A DNA stretch of 64,000 nt from Lachnospiraceae bacterium (GTDB taxonomy: Bacteria; Bacillota; Clostridia; Lachnospirales; Lachnospiraceae): NCBI GenBank assembly GCA_910574805.1, contig CAJTCV010000019.1:19700-83699 (forward strand), read 5' to 3'. Every line of letters starts with the position of its first letter. The first letter of the stretch is position 1. The notes below the pieces were generated by a model, which worked only from the letters and a program-made list of their open reading frames with translations, did not search any database and was not told the origin of the DNA. Below, one piece after another: positions 35,492 through 44,262 of the stretch. Both the position numbers and the translations under genes were made by a program.

Positions 35492-37085
35492 GTACGGTAC
35501 AGAGACGCGGAATCCTTCATGGAGCTTTTTCGCCTCTGTTCTGTGCCCGGCCTGTATGCTGATCTGTCTGGCGCTTGATTACTGGAGAGCCAACGGGTTC
35601 TGGATCGTGACAGCAGCGTGGTTTCTGGTATTTTCTGTGATTTCTCTGGTACATCTGGGCCGGCTGATGAAAAATGAAAAAGGAAATCTGCTTTCGGTCG
35701 GGTTGCTCGACCGGGCATGGCCGGATCTGATTCTGTTTCTTCTTCTGACCATCCTGTTTTTCTTTTTATTCGTCCTTGACTGGCACGGAAATTCCGGATG
35801 GTGGAGCTACTGCCATGCAGTAAACCGCGCATTTCGTTATTTCTGGCAGCCGATTATCTTTCTGTGTGATTTTGCGGCCATATTTTTTTCCACAGGGACC
35901 ATGGTGTTCTTCTTCGTTGTTCTGTATATGGCCGTAATTCGCCAGGGATTCCGGGAGAAGCTGCGGAAGAAGCTGTTCTTCCCGCAGGTATACGGACGGC
36001 TTGAGAAAAAAGGGAGGAGGCTCTGGAAAAGATGGGAGGAAAACCGGATTTTACGGGCGGAAAGGGGAAATGCGGCGAAGATTTTCCGCAGGAGACAACT
36101 CCTGCTCCTGTGCGGACAGGGGGTGTTCCTGTTTTTCACCGGTCTGTATGTGGGAGCTGCCTATGGTGCGGAGGACCTGATGGTGCTGCTTCTGCCTGTG
36201 GGAGCGGCATGCTTTCTTGCGGACCTGATGTTTGTGATTTCTTCCTCCAGAGCGGTGGGTGTTCTGCTGGATGAGATCCGGCACATTACAGAGGAGGAGT
36301 GGGAATGGGAAGGACCGGTGCTGAAGCCCCATTCTGTTTTCCGGCAGTCGGAGGAGAGACTGCTGTCGATCCGGGAGAATCAGCGGGAGAGCATGGAGAA
36401 GCGGCTCCAGAGCGAGCGGACGAAAGTGGATCTGATCACCAATGTCTCCCATGACCTGAAGACGCCGCTTACCTCTATGATTGGATGTATCGATCTCTTA
36501 AAGCAGGTGGAAGAACTTCCGGAGGAAGCACAGGATTATGTGGAGCTTCTTTCCAAAAAGGCGGAGCGGCTTCGAGGGATGATCCAGGATGTGTTTGACA
36601 TGGCGAAGGCCACCGGCGGCGGTCAGGACCTCTGTATGGAACGGCTGGACATGGGGCGGCTGATCCGCCAGACCGCAGCGGATATACAGGACCGGATCGA
36701 TGCCTCCGGGCTCGTCTGGCGCATGAGGATCGAAGATGGGGAGCTGCCTTTTTTGGGGGACAGCAGGAAGATGTACCGGGTCTATCAGAACCTGATGGAA
36801 AATGCGCTGAAATATTCCATGGCAGGAAGCAGAGTCTATGTGGAGGTGGAGGAACAGGACGGGGTAATCCGGACTTCTGTCAAAAATATCTCCCAGTGTG
36901 AGATGGACTTCAGTGCAGAAGAGATCATGGAGCGTTTTACGAGAGGAGACAAAAGCCGGAGTACGGAGGGCAACGGCCTGGGGCTTGCCATTGCAAAAAG
37001 CTTTACAGAGGCCTGCGGCGGGAGATTTGAGGTGACGCTGGACGGGGATCTCTTCCGGGCGGATACAGAATTTAAAAAAATATGA
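35466..37085 (+). CDS. Sensor histidine kinase, partner of the OmpR-type regulator
   Basis: About 539 residues from a TTG at 35466, inside the regulator gene; a GTG- or ATG-initiated start further down cannot be excluded. Several membrane helices occupy residues ~20-280 (WIVTAAWFLVFSVISLVHL, LILFLLLTILFFFLFVLDW, FFFVVLYMAVI, LLLPVGAACFLADLMFVIS), without an obvious extracellular domain. Then a phospho-acceptor His near residue 329 in NVSHDLKTPLTSMIG, and an ATPase domain with NLMENALKYS and GNGLGLAIAK. It should autophosphorylate and pass phosphate to the regulator encoded just upstream. Confidence 0.88.
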   Translation: MDTRWRRFRYGTETRNPSWSFFASVLCPACMLICLALDYWRANGFWIVTAAWFLVFSVISLVHLGRLMKNEKGNLLSVGLLDRAWPDLILFLLLTILFFFLFVLDWHGNSGWWSYCHAVNRAFRYFWQPIIFLCDFAAIFFSTGTMVFFFVVLYMAVIRQGFREKLRKKLFFPQVYGRLEKKGRRLWKRWEENRILRAERGNAAKIFRRRQLLLLCGQGVFLFFTGLYVGAAYGAEDLMVLLLPVGAACFLADLMFVISSSRAVGVLLDEIRHITEEEWEWEGPVLKPHSVFRQSEERLLSIRENQRESMEKRLQSERTKVDLITNVSHDLKTPLTSMIGCIDLLKQVEELPEEAQDYVELLSKKAERLRGMIQDVFDMAKATGGGQDLCMERLDMGRLIRQTAADIQDRIDASGLVWRMRIEDGELPFLGDSRKMYRVYQNLMENALKYSMAGSRVYVEVEEQDGVIRTSVKNISQCEMDFSAEEIMERFTRGDKSRSTEGNGLGLAIAKSFTEACGGRFEVTLDGDLFRADTEFKKI

Positions 37086-37113
37086 TCCGGAGGAAACATG
37101 GATCGGAAATCAG

Positions 37114-37145
37114 ACCAGGAATCGAAGAAAGGTTCCTGGTTTTTG
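37114..37145 (+). terminator. Rho-independent terminator after the sensor kinase
   Basis: Arms ACCAGGAA and TTCCTGGT around an 11-base loop, followed by TTTTT. Confidence 0.88.
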
Positions 37146-37154
37146 TATTTCTTA

Positions 37155-37205
37155 TTGACAGAATGGTTTAAATGATTTAAACTACATACAGATGGTTTAT
37201 AAAAC
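37155..37205 (+). promoter_or_regulatory. Promoter with two dyads before the second blaI-like gene
   Basis: TTGACA (37155-37160) and TAAACT (37178-37183) are 17 bases apart. The palindrome GTTTAAATGATTTAAAC (37166-37182) fills the spacer and -10 box, and a second, shorter dyad GTTTATAAAAC lies at 37195-37205; their centres are 26 bases apart. This fits two repressor dimers bound side by side. The BlaI-like gene at 37258 is the likely binder. The sequence is unlike the operators of the other two BlaI genes. Confidence 0.75.
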
Positions 37206-37257
37206 GTAGACCCACAGCAGGAGAACAGAAGTACAGGCAGTGACAGGAGGAAGGAAA

Positions 37258-37620
37258 ATGATTGTATATTTGATGACAGAAGCAGAGAATCAGCTGGCAC
37301 AGATCATATGGGAGCAGGAGCCGGTGGGCAGCGGCCAGCTGGTGAAGCTGGCTTCGGAGCGGCTGAACTGGAAGAAATCCACCACGTATACTGTGCTGCG
37401 CAAGATCTGCGGGAACGGGATCTTTAAGAATGAGCAGGCGGTGGTGACTTCTTTGATGAGCCGGGAGGAATATGCCCGCAGGAAAGGGGAGCGGTATCTG
37501 GAAGAAAATTACGATGGATCTCTTCCGGGATTTGTGGCAGCATTTTTAAAGAAGAAGAAGCTGAGCCGTCAGGAAATCGAGGAACTGGCACAGATGATCG
37601 AAGCGTACAGGGAGGACTGA
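37258..37620 (+). CDS. BlaI/MecI-family transcriptional repressor (second copy)
   Basis: A 120-residue winged-helix repressor: LMTEAENQLAQIIWEQEPV, SERLNWKKSTTYTVLRKICG, then the C-terminal GFVAAFLKKKKLSRQEIEEL. It is divergent from the other two BlaI proteins in the window; for instance the wing lacks the GRRNRYT stretch they share and has NEQAVVTSLMSREEY instead. ATG 37258 is chosen with AGGAGG 6-7 bases upstream. It precedes the M56 gene by 3 bases. It should repress its own operon at the dyads in 37166-37205. Confidence 0.88.
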   Translation: MIVYLMTEAENQLAQIIWEQEPVGSGQLVKLASERLNWKKSTTYTVLRKICGNGIFKNEQAVVTSLMSREEYARRKGERYLEENYDGSLPGFVAAFLKKKKLSRQEIEELAQMIEAYRED

Positions 37621-37623
37621 TCC

Positions 37624-40600
37624 ATGCAGGGAGCAATATTTGCGAAGATACTTCAGATGAGTGTAACCGGCAGCTACAGCATCGGGGTGGTGCTGGCAGT
37701 CCGTCTGCTGCTTATGAGATGCGGAAGACGTTATGCATATCAGTTGTGGCTGCTGATGTTTGTAAGTCTGTGCCTGCCGTTCTCTCTGCCGGGGAACTAC
37801 AGTCTGATTCCGGGAGCGGTGGCAGAATTTTCTCTGACAGATGGAATGCCGGAGGAAGAGCCTGTGCAGGATCGGACCGGACAGGAGACGGACGCTGTGG
37901 ATTCGGAGGACCGGCAGGAGCAGCCGGTGACGCTGCACCGGCTGTCGCCGGCCGGGATTTCCACAGGACAGGTCAGACTTGTGCCGGATGGGACAAAGTC
38001 TGCCGGGCAGGATATCATTCAGGAGGCAGAAAAGGCGAAACCTGCAGGACCGGACCGGGCGTCTTATCTGATATGGGCAGAGAAAATATGGTTTCTGGGG
38101 CTCCTTCTGCTCCTTCTGTATGATCTGTTTGCCGTGTACCGCATGTACCGAAGATGTTCCGGCTACGGACAGCCGGAGCAAAGAGAGGGAGGATGGATCG
38201 TGGAAGCAGAGGGGGTACCGTCGCCGTTTCTGTGGGGGATGTTCCGTCCGGTCATCTATCTGCCCTCCGGTCTGGAAGGAGAGGAGCGGATCTATATACT
38301 GGCGCATGAGACCGTCCATCGGAACCGGGGAGACCATCTGGTCAGGCTCTGGCTTCTGGCGGCAGCGTCGGTGCACTGGTTTAATCCTTTTGTATGGCTG
38401 GCATATGCTCTGTGCTGCAGGGATATGGAGATTTCCTGTGATGAGGCAGTTCTTCGCAGCTCCGGGACCGGTATCCGGAGATCTTATGCAGAAAGTCTTC
38501 TGAAATATGCGGCTGGGCAGAACCGCTTTCTGATCAGTCCGCCGGGCTTCGGAGAGCCCTCTGTGAAGTTAAGAATCAAAAATGTGCTCCATTTCCGGAA
38601 GAGAAGCGTCTGGATCTCTCTGGCAGCCGGTCTGTGTGTCCTGGGGGTGGCAGCAGGCCTTCTTCACCATCCGGCAGAGGAAGAAGTGCTTCCGGAAGAA
38701 CCGGTTCGGGAGGCAGAGCCACTGCCGGAAGGGGAAGAACCGGCAGTGGATGAGAAAGAAGGACTGATTGTCAATAACGGCGGATCGGTCATCTGTGTGG
38801 CGGGCGAGTATTATTATATGGACGGCGCGCCGCTGTATTCGGACGGGGAAGCACTCTATGCCTCGGTTCTGGACGATGACGGGATGTGGCATGTCTGCCG
38901 GTATGAAACGGACGGCAGCGGTTTTCGCTGGCTGTTTGACGGGCGGATCGTGGACAGTACCGAATACGGGCAGATTCTGTACTGTATGTTTCCGTCAGAG
39001 AGCGGCAGCGGAGAATGTCCGGGATGGTACGACACGCAGGCAGAGCAGACCGGAAGGTTTTCCGGAGACGGGGCAGCTTATCTTGGAAAATATGAGGGTT
39101 TTTTGTATATTTCCAGACAGGAGGCGGACGGTCTGCATGTGGGCCGGATCCGGGAGATCGACCGGACAGAAATGCCGGATCTTATGAAAGAAGGAATACC
39201 GGCCGGAGAGCCTCTGGCATTTTATGCGGATGAGGGAGGAAAGCGCCTGGTCTTTGCTGTCGAAGCTTCAGAGGAAGACAGCTCCAGGATCCTCTGTTAT
39301 TCTTATGAGACAGAGACAGGCGGACTTTTGAGCAAAGAACTGACCGGCCTGCCGTATTTTGCCATGATGGACGGGTATGTCTATTTTCAGCGGTACCGGA
39401 GCCGGGAGGATCATACGCTGGAGCTGTTCCGGACTGATTATGAATTTACGAAAGAAGAGCAGATTGGAGAAGGGCTGACCCTTTTGCGTGCGGACGGAGA
39501 GACGCATACGCTGCTGGCGGAGAAAAGGGCGGAGCATCCGGACTATGGTCCGGTGGACAGTCTGGTGCGCGTCCTGCCGGATGAGAAAAGAGAACAGATG
39601 CTCCTCAATATGGAAACAATGCTGCGGGTGGATGGAGGCGAGGATCTGAACGAGGGCGATGTCTGTCTGGACTGGGAATTCCGGAAAGGGGACCGCATTG
39701 CGTATTCGGAACTGAATCTTTTTGGGAAACAGATCTATGTGACGGTGAGCCATCTGTCCGGTCAGGGAGAGGAAAGCGGGGCTTCGGGAGAAGTTCCTTC
39801 AGAGAATCCGCCGGAAGCAGTGCATCTGACGATCAGTGATCCGGGCAGGATCGGGATCTGGTTTCCCGATGAGCTGACTCCCGGCTGGGAGGACGATACC
39901 TGGTATACGGAGCCAATGGTGGGACAGCCGGCGGGCATGGAAGCAGAGGGCTGGGATCCGGAGCATGCGGTTGATGTGCGGGAGCATATTCAGGAGCTGC
40001 CCATGGAACCGGGTGCTTCTGAGAGAAGGAATACCTATCTTCTTGGAGAGACGGAATACTGGACGCTGTATGGAAAGGGAGACTACCGGTCCATGCTGCT
40101 TGCCAGAAACGGACGGTATACCAGGATCAGTCATCCATATCTGTCGGGTCATAAGATCAGTCCGGAGCTGATGGAAGCGGATCTGGATCATGACGGCATC
40201 ACAGAGCTGGCCATCCGGATCCATATTAAACACGGAACAGGCTGCAGTATTGATACCCTGCTTGTGGCGGATTTTGAGAACAACGGTGCGTGGGTATATC
40301 AGTTTCTGGAGGAAGATCTCAGAGAACAGCTGATGGCGCACATTACCGGAGAACGGACAAAAAACGGTCTGCAGGCGTATATAGACGGAGAGCCTGCAGG
40401 AGCGCCCATGGAGGATGAAGAGGGAGGAAGGACCTTTCAGTCGGTGAACGTCGGACAACTGGTCGACTTTTTCTTTGATGAGGCGGAAGGGAAGATACAG
40501 GTTCAGGCTGATCTGGAGTTCTGGGATGAGGATGCACCGGGAATGGCCGGATACAATAACTGTTCCATAACGGCGGATGTGGTCTGGCTGGAGGACCATT

Positions 40601-40647
40601 TTGAGCTGAGAAATACGTGCTGTCAGGAATCAGAAGCGCAGACATGA
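37624..40647 (+). CDS. Large M56-family metalloprotease sensor with long external region
   Basis: A 1007-residue BlaR1-like protein. Residues 1-340 are the membrane protease part: zinc motif HETVH (His near 228), then WFNPFVWLAYALCCRDMEISCDEAV, and a final helix near 335 (VWISLAAGLCVLGVAAGLL). The remaining ~650 residues have two visible parts: a beta-rich stretch (from about 380) with repeated Tyr/Asp motifs like EYYYMDGAPLYSDGEALY, similar in style to DUF5050-type propellers, and a late part with LDHDGITELAIRI, which looks like a calcium-binding FG-GAP/VCBS-type repeat. No penicillin-binding domain is seen. It probably senses an envelope or ligand signal and inactivates the repressor encoded just upstream. 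Confidence 0.82.
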   Translation: MQGAIFAKILQMSVTGSYSIGVVLAVRLLLMRCGRRYAYQLWLLMFVSLCLPFSLPGNYSLIPGAVAEFSLTDGMPEEEPVQDRTGQETDAVDSEDRQEQPVTLHRLSPAGISTGQVRLVPDGTKSAGQDIIQEAEKAKPAGPDRASYLIWAEKIWFLGLLLLLLYDLFAVYRMYRRCSGYGQPEQREGGWIVEAEGVPSPFLWGMFRPVIYLPSGLEGEERIYILAHETVHRNRGDHLVRLWLLAAASVHWFNPFVWLAYALCCRDMEISCDEAVLRSSGTGIRRSYAESLLKYAAGQNRFLISPPGFGEPSVKLRIKNVLHFRKRSVWISLAAGLCVLGVAAGLLHHPAEEEVLPEEPVREAEPLPEGEEPAVDEKEGLIVNNGGSVICVAGEYYYMDGAPLYSDGEALYASVLDDDGMWHVCRYETDGSGFRWLFDGRIVDSTEYGQILYCMFPSESGSGECPGWYDTQAEQTGRFSGDGAAYLGKYEGFLYISRQEADGLHVGRIREIDRTEMPDLMKEGIPAGEPLAFYADEGGKRLVFAVEASEEDSSRILCYSYETETGGLLSKELTGLPYFAMMDGYVYFQRYRSREDHTLELFRTDYEFTKEEQIGEGLTLLRADGETHTLLAEKRAEHPDYGPVDSLVRVLPDEKREQMLLNMETMLRVDGGEDLNEGDVCLDWEFRKGDRIAYSELNLFGKQIYVTVSHLSGQGEESGASGEVPSENPPEAVHLTISDPGRIGIWFPDELTPGWEDDTWYTEPMVGQPAGMEAEGWDPEHAVDVREHIQELPMEPGASERRNTYLLGETEYWTLYGKGDYRSMLLARNGRYTRISHPYLSGHKISPELMEADLDHDGITELAIRIHIKHGTGCSIDTLLVADFENNGAWVYQFLEEDLREQLMAHITGERTKNGLQAYIDGEPAGAPMEDEEGGRTFQSVNVGQLVDFFFDEAEGKIQVQADLEFWDEDAPGMAGYNNCSITADVVWLEDHFELRNTCCQESEAQT

Positions 40648-40799
40648 GCAAAGTGCCGCAGAAAAACGACCAGATTTTTACATTTTTCACAAACAGGAAA
40701 AAACTGCTGGACGAACTGCTCAATTTGTGAGAAAATAAATACATATGAGGCCTTACCCCTACGGGCCTAATATGATAACTTGAAAGGAGTTTCAAACAA

Positions 40800-41492
40800 A
40801 TGATTTATTCACGTGAAGTAGAAGAAATGTGTCCGGTAGCCCAGGGCGTTCATCACGGCGCTGCTCCGATTCCGGAAGAAGCAAAATGGGTGCAGGCAAA
40901 AGAAGTCAAAGACATCTCCGGCTTTACCCATGGTATCGGCTGGTGTGCTCCGCAGCAGGGTGCCTGCAAGCTGTCTTTGAATGTGAAAGAAGGCGTGATC
41001 CAAGAGGCGCTTATCGAGACTCTTGGATGTTCCGGCATGACCCATTCCGCAGCCATGGCTTCTGAGATTCTTCCCGGCTTAACGGTTCTGGAAGCTCTGA
41101 ACACCGACCTGGTATGTGATGCCATCAATACCGCCATGAGAGAGCTGTTCCTGCAGATCGTCTATGGACGTTCCCAGTCCGCATTTTCCGAGGACGGGCT
41201 TGCAGTAGGCGCAGGTCTTGAGGATCTTGGAAAGGGTCTTCGTTCCCAGATCGGTACCATGTACGGTACACTGGCAAAAGGCCCCCGTTATCTGGAGATG
41301 GCAGAAGGCTATGTCACCGGTATTGCTCTGGATGAGGACAATCAGATTATCGGATATCAGTATGTATCCCTTGGAAAGATGACTGACTTTATCAAAAAGG
41401 GTGATGACCCGAACACTGCATGGGAAAAAGCAAAAGGCCAGTACGGCCGTGTGGCAGATGCGGTTAAGATCATTGACCCGCGTAAAGAGTAA
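40800..41492 (+). CDS. Iron-sulfur cluster assembly scaffold-like protein (partner of GGGtGRT protein)
   Basis: A 230-residue NifU/IscU-like protein, with GIGWCAPQQGACKLSLNVKEG and ALIETLGCSGMTHSAAMAS carrying conserved cysteines. It is not a standard IscU (too long, extra C-terminal part) and clusters in databases, as I recall, under an 'iron-sulfur cluster assembly scaffold' name. AAAGGAG precedes the ATG. A short inverted repeat (AGGCC / GGCCT) lies in the leader at 40748-40768. Codon choice is markedly more uniform than in neighbours, suggesting high expression. It is 21 bases before its partner gene and the two genes recur together in clostridia; the function is unknown. Confidence 0.8.
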   Translation: MIYSREVEEMCPVAQGVHHGAAPIPEEAKWVQAKEVKDISGFTHGIGWCAPQQGACKLSLNVKEGVIQEALIETLGCSGMTHSAAMASEILPGLTVLEALNTDLVCDAINTAMRELFLQIVYGRSQSAFSEDGLAVGAGLEDLGKGLRSQIGTMYGTLAKGPRYLEMAEGYVTGIALDEDNQIIGYQYVSLGKMTDFIKKGDDPNTAWEKAKGQYGRVADAVKIIDPRKE

Positions 41493-41513
41493 TTTCCGAG
41501 GAGGTAGACAAAA

Positions 41514-42524
41514 ATGGCATTATTTGAATCATATGAGAGACGTATTGATAAAATCAACGCTGTGCTGAGCAGCTATGGAATTGCTTCTCTTGAGGAAGCT
41601 GAGAAGATCACCAAAGACGCAGGACTGGATGTGTACGCACAGGTAAAAGGAATCCAGCCGATCTGTTTTGAGAACGCATGCTGGGCTTACATCGTAGGCG
41701 CTGCCATCGCCATCAAGAAGGGCTGCAGAAAAGCAGCAGATGCAGCGGCAGCCATCGGCGAGGGACTTCAGGCATTCTGTATCCCGGGTTCCGTCGCAGA
41801 TACCCGTAAGGTAGGACTTGGACACGGCAACCTGGGCAAGATGCTTCTGGAAGAGGATACCGACTGTTTCGCATTCCTGGCAGGCCATGAGTCCTTCGCG
41901 GCAGCAGAGGGTGCCATCGGTATTGCAGAGAAAGCGAACAAGGTTCGTCAGAAACCGCTCCGCGTCATCCTGAACGGCCTTGGCAAAGACGCAGCGCAGA
42001 TCATCTCCCGTATCAACGGTTTCACCTATGTGGAGACCGAGTATGATCCGTACACCAACGAAGTGAAGGAAGTATTCCGCAAGTCCTATTCTGAGGGACT
42101 TCGTGCGAAGGTAAACTGCTACGGCGCAAACAGTGTTCCGGAAGGCGTGGCGATCATGTGGAAGGAGAATGTGGACGTGTCCATTACCGGTAACTCCACC
42201 AACCCGACCCGCTTCCAGCATCCGGTAGCAGGTACCTACAAGAAGGAGAGAAACGAAGCAGGCAAGAAGTATTTCTCTGTTGCATCCGGCGGCGGCACCG
42301 GCCGTACCCTGCATCCGGACAACATGGCAGCAGGACCGGCTTCCTACGGTATGACCGATACCCTGGGACGTATGCACTCTGATGCACAGTTTGCAGGTTC
42401 TTCATCCGTTCCGGCTCATGTGGAAATGATGGGTCTCATCGGTGCTGGAAATAACCCGATGGTTGGTATGACTGTAGCAGTGGCAGTCTCGATTCAGGAA
42501 GCGGCCGAGGCTGGCAAGTTCTAA
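41514..42524 (+). CDS. GGGtGRT family protein
   Basis: A 336-residue protein with the family signature SGGGTGRTLHPDNMAAGPA near residue 261 and a conserved C-terminus (HVEMMGLIGAGNNPMVGMT, ending SIQEAAEAGKF). Function unknown; it always seems to accompany the scaffold-like gene upstream, so a role in iron-sulfur or Cys-dependent metabolism is guessed. The 3' end, 42486-42524, is the attachment site of the integrase element that follows: a second, synonymously different copy of these 39 bases lies at 44208-44246. The protein end is intact (only the native Asp or element-supplied Glu differs), so integration did not break the gene. Confidence 0.85.
   Translation: MALFESYERRIDKINAVLSSYGIASLEEAEKITKDAGLDVYAQVKGIQPICFENACWAYIVGAAIAIKKGCRKAADAAAAIGEGLQAFCIPGSVADTRKVGLGHGNLGKMLLEEDTDCFAFLAGHESFAAAEGAIGIAEKANKVRQKPLRVILNGLGKDAAQIISRINGFTYVETEYDPYTNEVKEVFRKSYSEGLRAKVNCYGANSVPEGVAIMWKENVDVSITGNSTNPTRFQHPVAGTYKKERNEAGKKYFSVASGGGTGRTLHPDNMAAGPASYGMTDTLGRMHSDAQFAGSSSVPAHVEMMGLIGAGNNPMVGMTVAVAVSIQEAAEAGKF
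42486..42524 (+). repeat. Left attachment site (gene end supplied by the element)
   Basis: This 39-base end of the GGGtGRT gene matches 44208-44246 except at 6 or 7 third-codon-type positions; both copies encode VSIQEAA(E/D)AGKF and a TAA stop. It marks the left end of the integrated element. Confidence 0.85.
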
Positions 42525-42556
42525 ATATATCTTGTGAATTGAAAACGCCGAAAGGC

Positions 42557-42597
42557 TTGAAAGTACCGTAATCTCTAGGGGTTGCGGTACTTTTTTC
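42557..42597 (+). terminator. Bidirectional-type terminator at the left end of the element
   Basis: Arms AAAGTACCG and CGGTACTTT around a loop, with T run TTTTTT at the end. It now terminates the GGGtGRT operon in place of the displaced native one and lies beyond the integrase stop. Confidence 0.8.
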
Positions 42598-42660
42598 ATG
42601 CCGGGAAGTGAAAACGGAAATTTGCCCTGAGTAGTCGTGAAAAGTGGTAAAAATCGGAGA

Positions 42661-42705
42661 GTAGGACACCGGTAGGTAACAAGTAGGAAACACGGTACAG
42701 GTAAC
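42661..42705. repeat. Phased short direct repeats, possible integrase arm sites
   Basis: GTAGGACAC (42661-42669), GTAGGTAAC (42672-42680) and GTAGGAAAC (42683-42691) repeat at exactly 11 bases, followed by ACAGGTAAC (42697-42705). They lie between the left attachment site and the integrase gene, where arm-type integrase binding sites are found in other elements. Confidence 0.6.
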
Positions 42706-42751
42706 AGAATTTCAGTAAAAGCAGGCACGAAAAAAGCCGCAGCCACAAGGG

Positions 42752-43882
42752 TTACGGCATCTTTTCCATTTCCGTCCTCAGCCATTCAATATCACGCTTT
42801 GTATAGGTACCCTCTGTTATGTCCGTGATCTTGTGGCCGACAAGGAGCTTTATCACATATTCATCTACCCCAGCTTTCTTTGCCATAGTGATGAAAGTAG
42901 TACGGGGATCGTGCGGGCGGTGATCCTCACGCATACCCAGGGCGGTCATAATTTTTGCGAACCGTCCGGCATATTTGTCATAGGTGATAGTCATGCCACC
43001 CTTTACAGCGTCCGGATCGTTAAAGAGATATATGCTGCCGAGACTGATTGCCTGGTCGTAGTTTTTCTGCACAAGGCTTTTTATGCGAGGATGTATAGGC
43101 ACGACACGGTTTTTCCCGGCATCGGTTTTCATTCCCCCGGTAATGTACTGTTCGGAAAGGTTGACATCCTCGATCCTGAGCTTTGCAAGTTCTTGCGGGC
43201 GCCATCCCATGTAGCATTGAATCAGAATCCAGTCCACAAAGCGGAAAGAGTCGATGTTGTTCCAGAGGGTTTCCATTTCCTGGTCGTTGAAATTTATGTG
43301 CCCTCTTGTAGCAGCCTCTTTTTCTTTGATGATGTCATTGGAGAGGTCAAAGGTTCGAGCATAGTTCTTGTCTACCAGCTCATACTCCAGGGCATAATCC
43401 AGCATAAGGTTGAACATGGATTTGATCCTTGCCTTAGTTCCCGGAGAGGCAGGTACCTTATGCCCGGCATCCTTACCACGGGAGGGAATGATATAGCCAT
43501 CCTCCATAATGCCCTTGATATGCCTGGCTCGGAGGTCCTTTACACGCATACTGTGGATAGCGTGGCAGTATCTCCAGGCGGCGGTGATGGTTCTGGTGGA
43601 CGATTCGCTTTCCAGGGTAGGGAAGTAGCTTTCCGTCCACTTCTGGTAAAGCTCGGACAGGGTGAGGTTATTGTTCTGGACGTCATAAGGATTGGCCCCG
43701 TATTCTGCCAATGCCTGAAGAGCCTCTTTTTTTGTCTTGAAGGTTCCTATGGGTACACGGTTCTGTACGCATTTTCCGGTGTGTTCGTCAGTGATCCATC
43801 CGAGGGTGACACGGGCCAGGTATGGTTTGCGTCTGTTTCCGGATAATTTTGTTACACTTCCATAACCGTTTGGCAGTTTCAT
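42752..43882 (-). CDS. int: Tyrosine recombinase (phage/ICE-type integrase)
   Basis: A 376-residue integrase, full length. N-terminal arm-binding part (GYGSVTKLSGNRRKPYLARV), SAM-like core-binding domain at about 65-165, and catalytic domain with Arg in MGWRPQELAKLR, Lys in GGMKTDAGKNR, the H-x2-R box in HRPHDPRTTF (a His-Asp-Pro-Arg variant), His in VGHKITD and nucleophile Tyr in GTYTKRD. All catalytic positions are filled, so it may be active. It catalyses integration at, and excision from, the 3' end of the GGGtGRT gene. No excisionase gene is recognised. Confidence 0.93.
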   Translation of the reverse strand: MKLPNGYGSVTKLSGNRRKPYLARVTLGWITDEHTGKCVQNRVPIGTFKTKKEALQALAEYGANPYDVQNNNLTLSELYQKWTESYFPTLESESSTRTITAAWRYCHAIHSMRVKDLRARHIKGIMEDGYIIPSRGKDAGHKVPASPGTKARIKSMFNLMLDYALEYELVDKNYARTFDLSNDIIKEKEAATRGHINFNDQEMETLWNNIDSFRFVDWILIQCYMGWRPQELAKLRIEDVNLSEQYITGGMKTDAGKNRVVPIHPRIKSLVQKNYDQAISLGSIYLFNDPDAVKGGMTITYDKYAGRFAKIMTALGMREDHRPHDPRTTFITMAKKAGVDEYVIKLLVGHKITDITEGTYTKRDIEWLRTEMEKMP

Positions 43883-44035
43883 GGCATCACTTCCTTTACA
43901 GTTTGATAGATTCGATTACCGCGCCGAGTCCGGCATAGTCGGTCTTTACCTAAGCTGTTTTACGAGTATACTGGTTATGCTTATAACGAAGAGAAAACAG
44001 TCTAATAGTTTAAAATGAACAAGTTTTTGTGGAGC

Positions 44036-44181
44036 TTGACATATTTTTGCTTAGATGTTAAAATCAGATTCATATGGTGTTCCTCACTGACTTTATGCAG
44101 TTTTGCCGGGAGTGGTTTTGGGAAGGTTTCATTTGGAATCATATTCTTTTCGCAAGACCGCTGCAAGACACTTTTTTCTGA
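44036..44181 (+). ncRNA. Candidate short transcript with a 35-codon reading frame at the right end
   Basis: TTGACA (44036-44041) and TAAAAT (44059-44064) with a 17-base spacer form a near-consensus promoter. A reading frame of 35 codons, ATG 44074 to TGA 44181, starts only about 3 bases after the expected transcript start, so it would be nearly leaderless; it begins MVFLTDFMQF and is rich in aromatic residues. The transcript would run through the right attachment site to the terminator at 44263-44302, about 230 bases. Whether it is an RNA, a peptide gene or just a stray promoter cannot be decided from sequence. Confidence 0.35.
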
Positions 44182-44207
44182 AAAAGCCTGAAAATCCGGC
44201 ATCCGCT

Positions 44208-44246
44208 GTCTCCATTCAGGAAGCAGCAGACGCAGGAAAGTTCTAA
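44208..44246 (+). repeat. Right attachment site (displaced native gene end)
   Basis: The second copy of the GGGtGRT gene end, ending AAGTTCTAA. Its third-position choices (GCA, GCA, GCA, GGA) match the AT-leaning usage of the rest of that gene's synonymous sites less clearly than expected, but the native-looking terminator directly after it supports this as the original chromosomal end. Confidence 0.8.
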
Positions 44247-44262
44247 GAAACATTGTAAATAT

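Larger units (their letters stand above)
42486..44246. mobile_element. 1.76-kb integrase element or remnant in the 3' end of the GGGtGRT gene
   Basis: Bounded by the duplicated 39-base gene ends at 42486 and 44208. It contains a terminator, phased short repeats next to the left end, an intact tyrosine integrase on the minus strand pointing at the left end, and a promoter pointing at the right end. No replication, transfer or capsid gene is present, so it is either a deleted prophage or conjugative element or a minimal integrase-only element. The native gene end and native terminator were moved to the right side. Confidence 0.8.
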
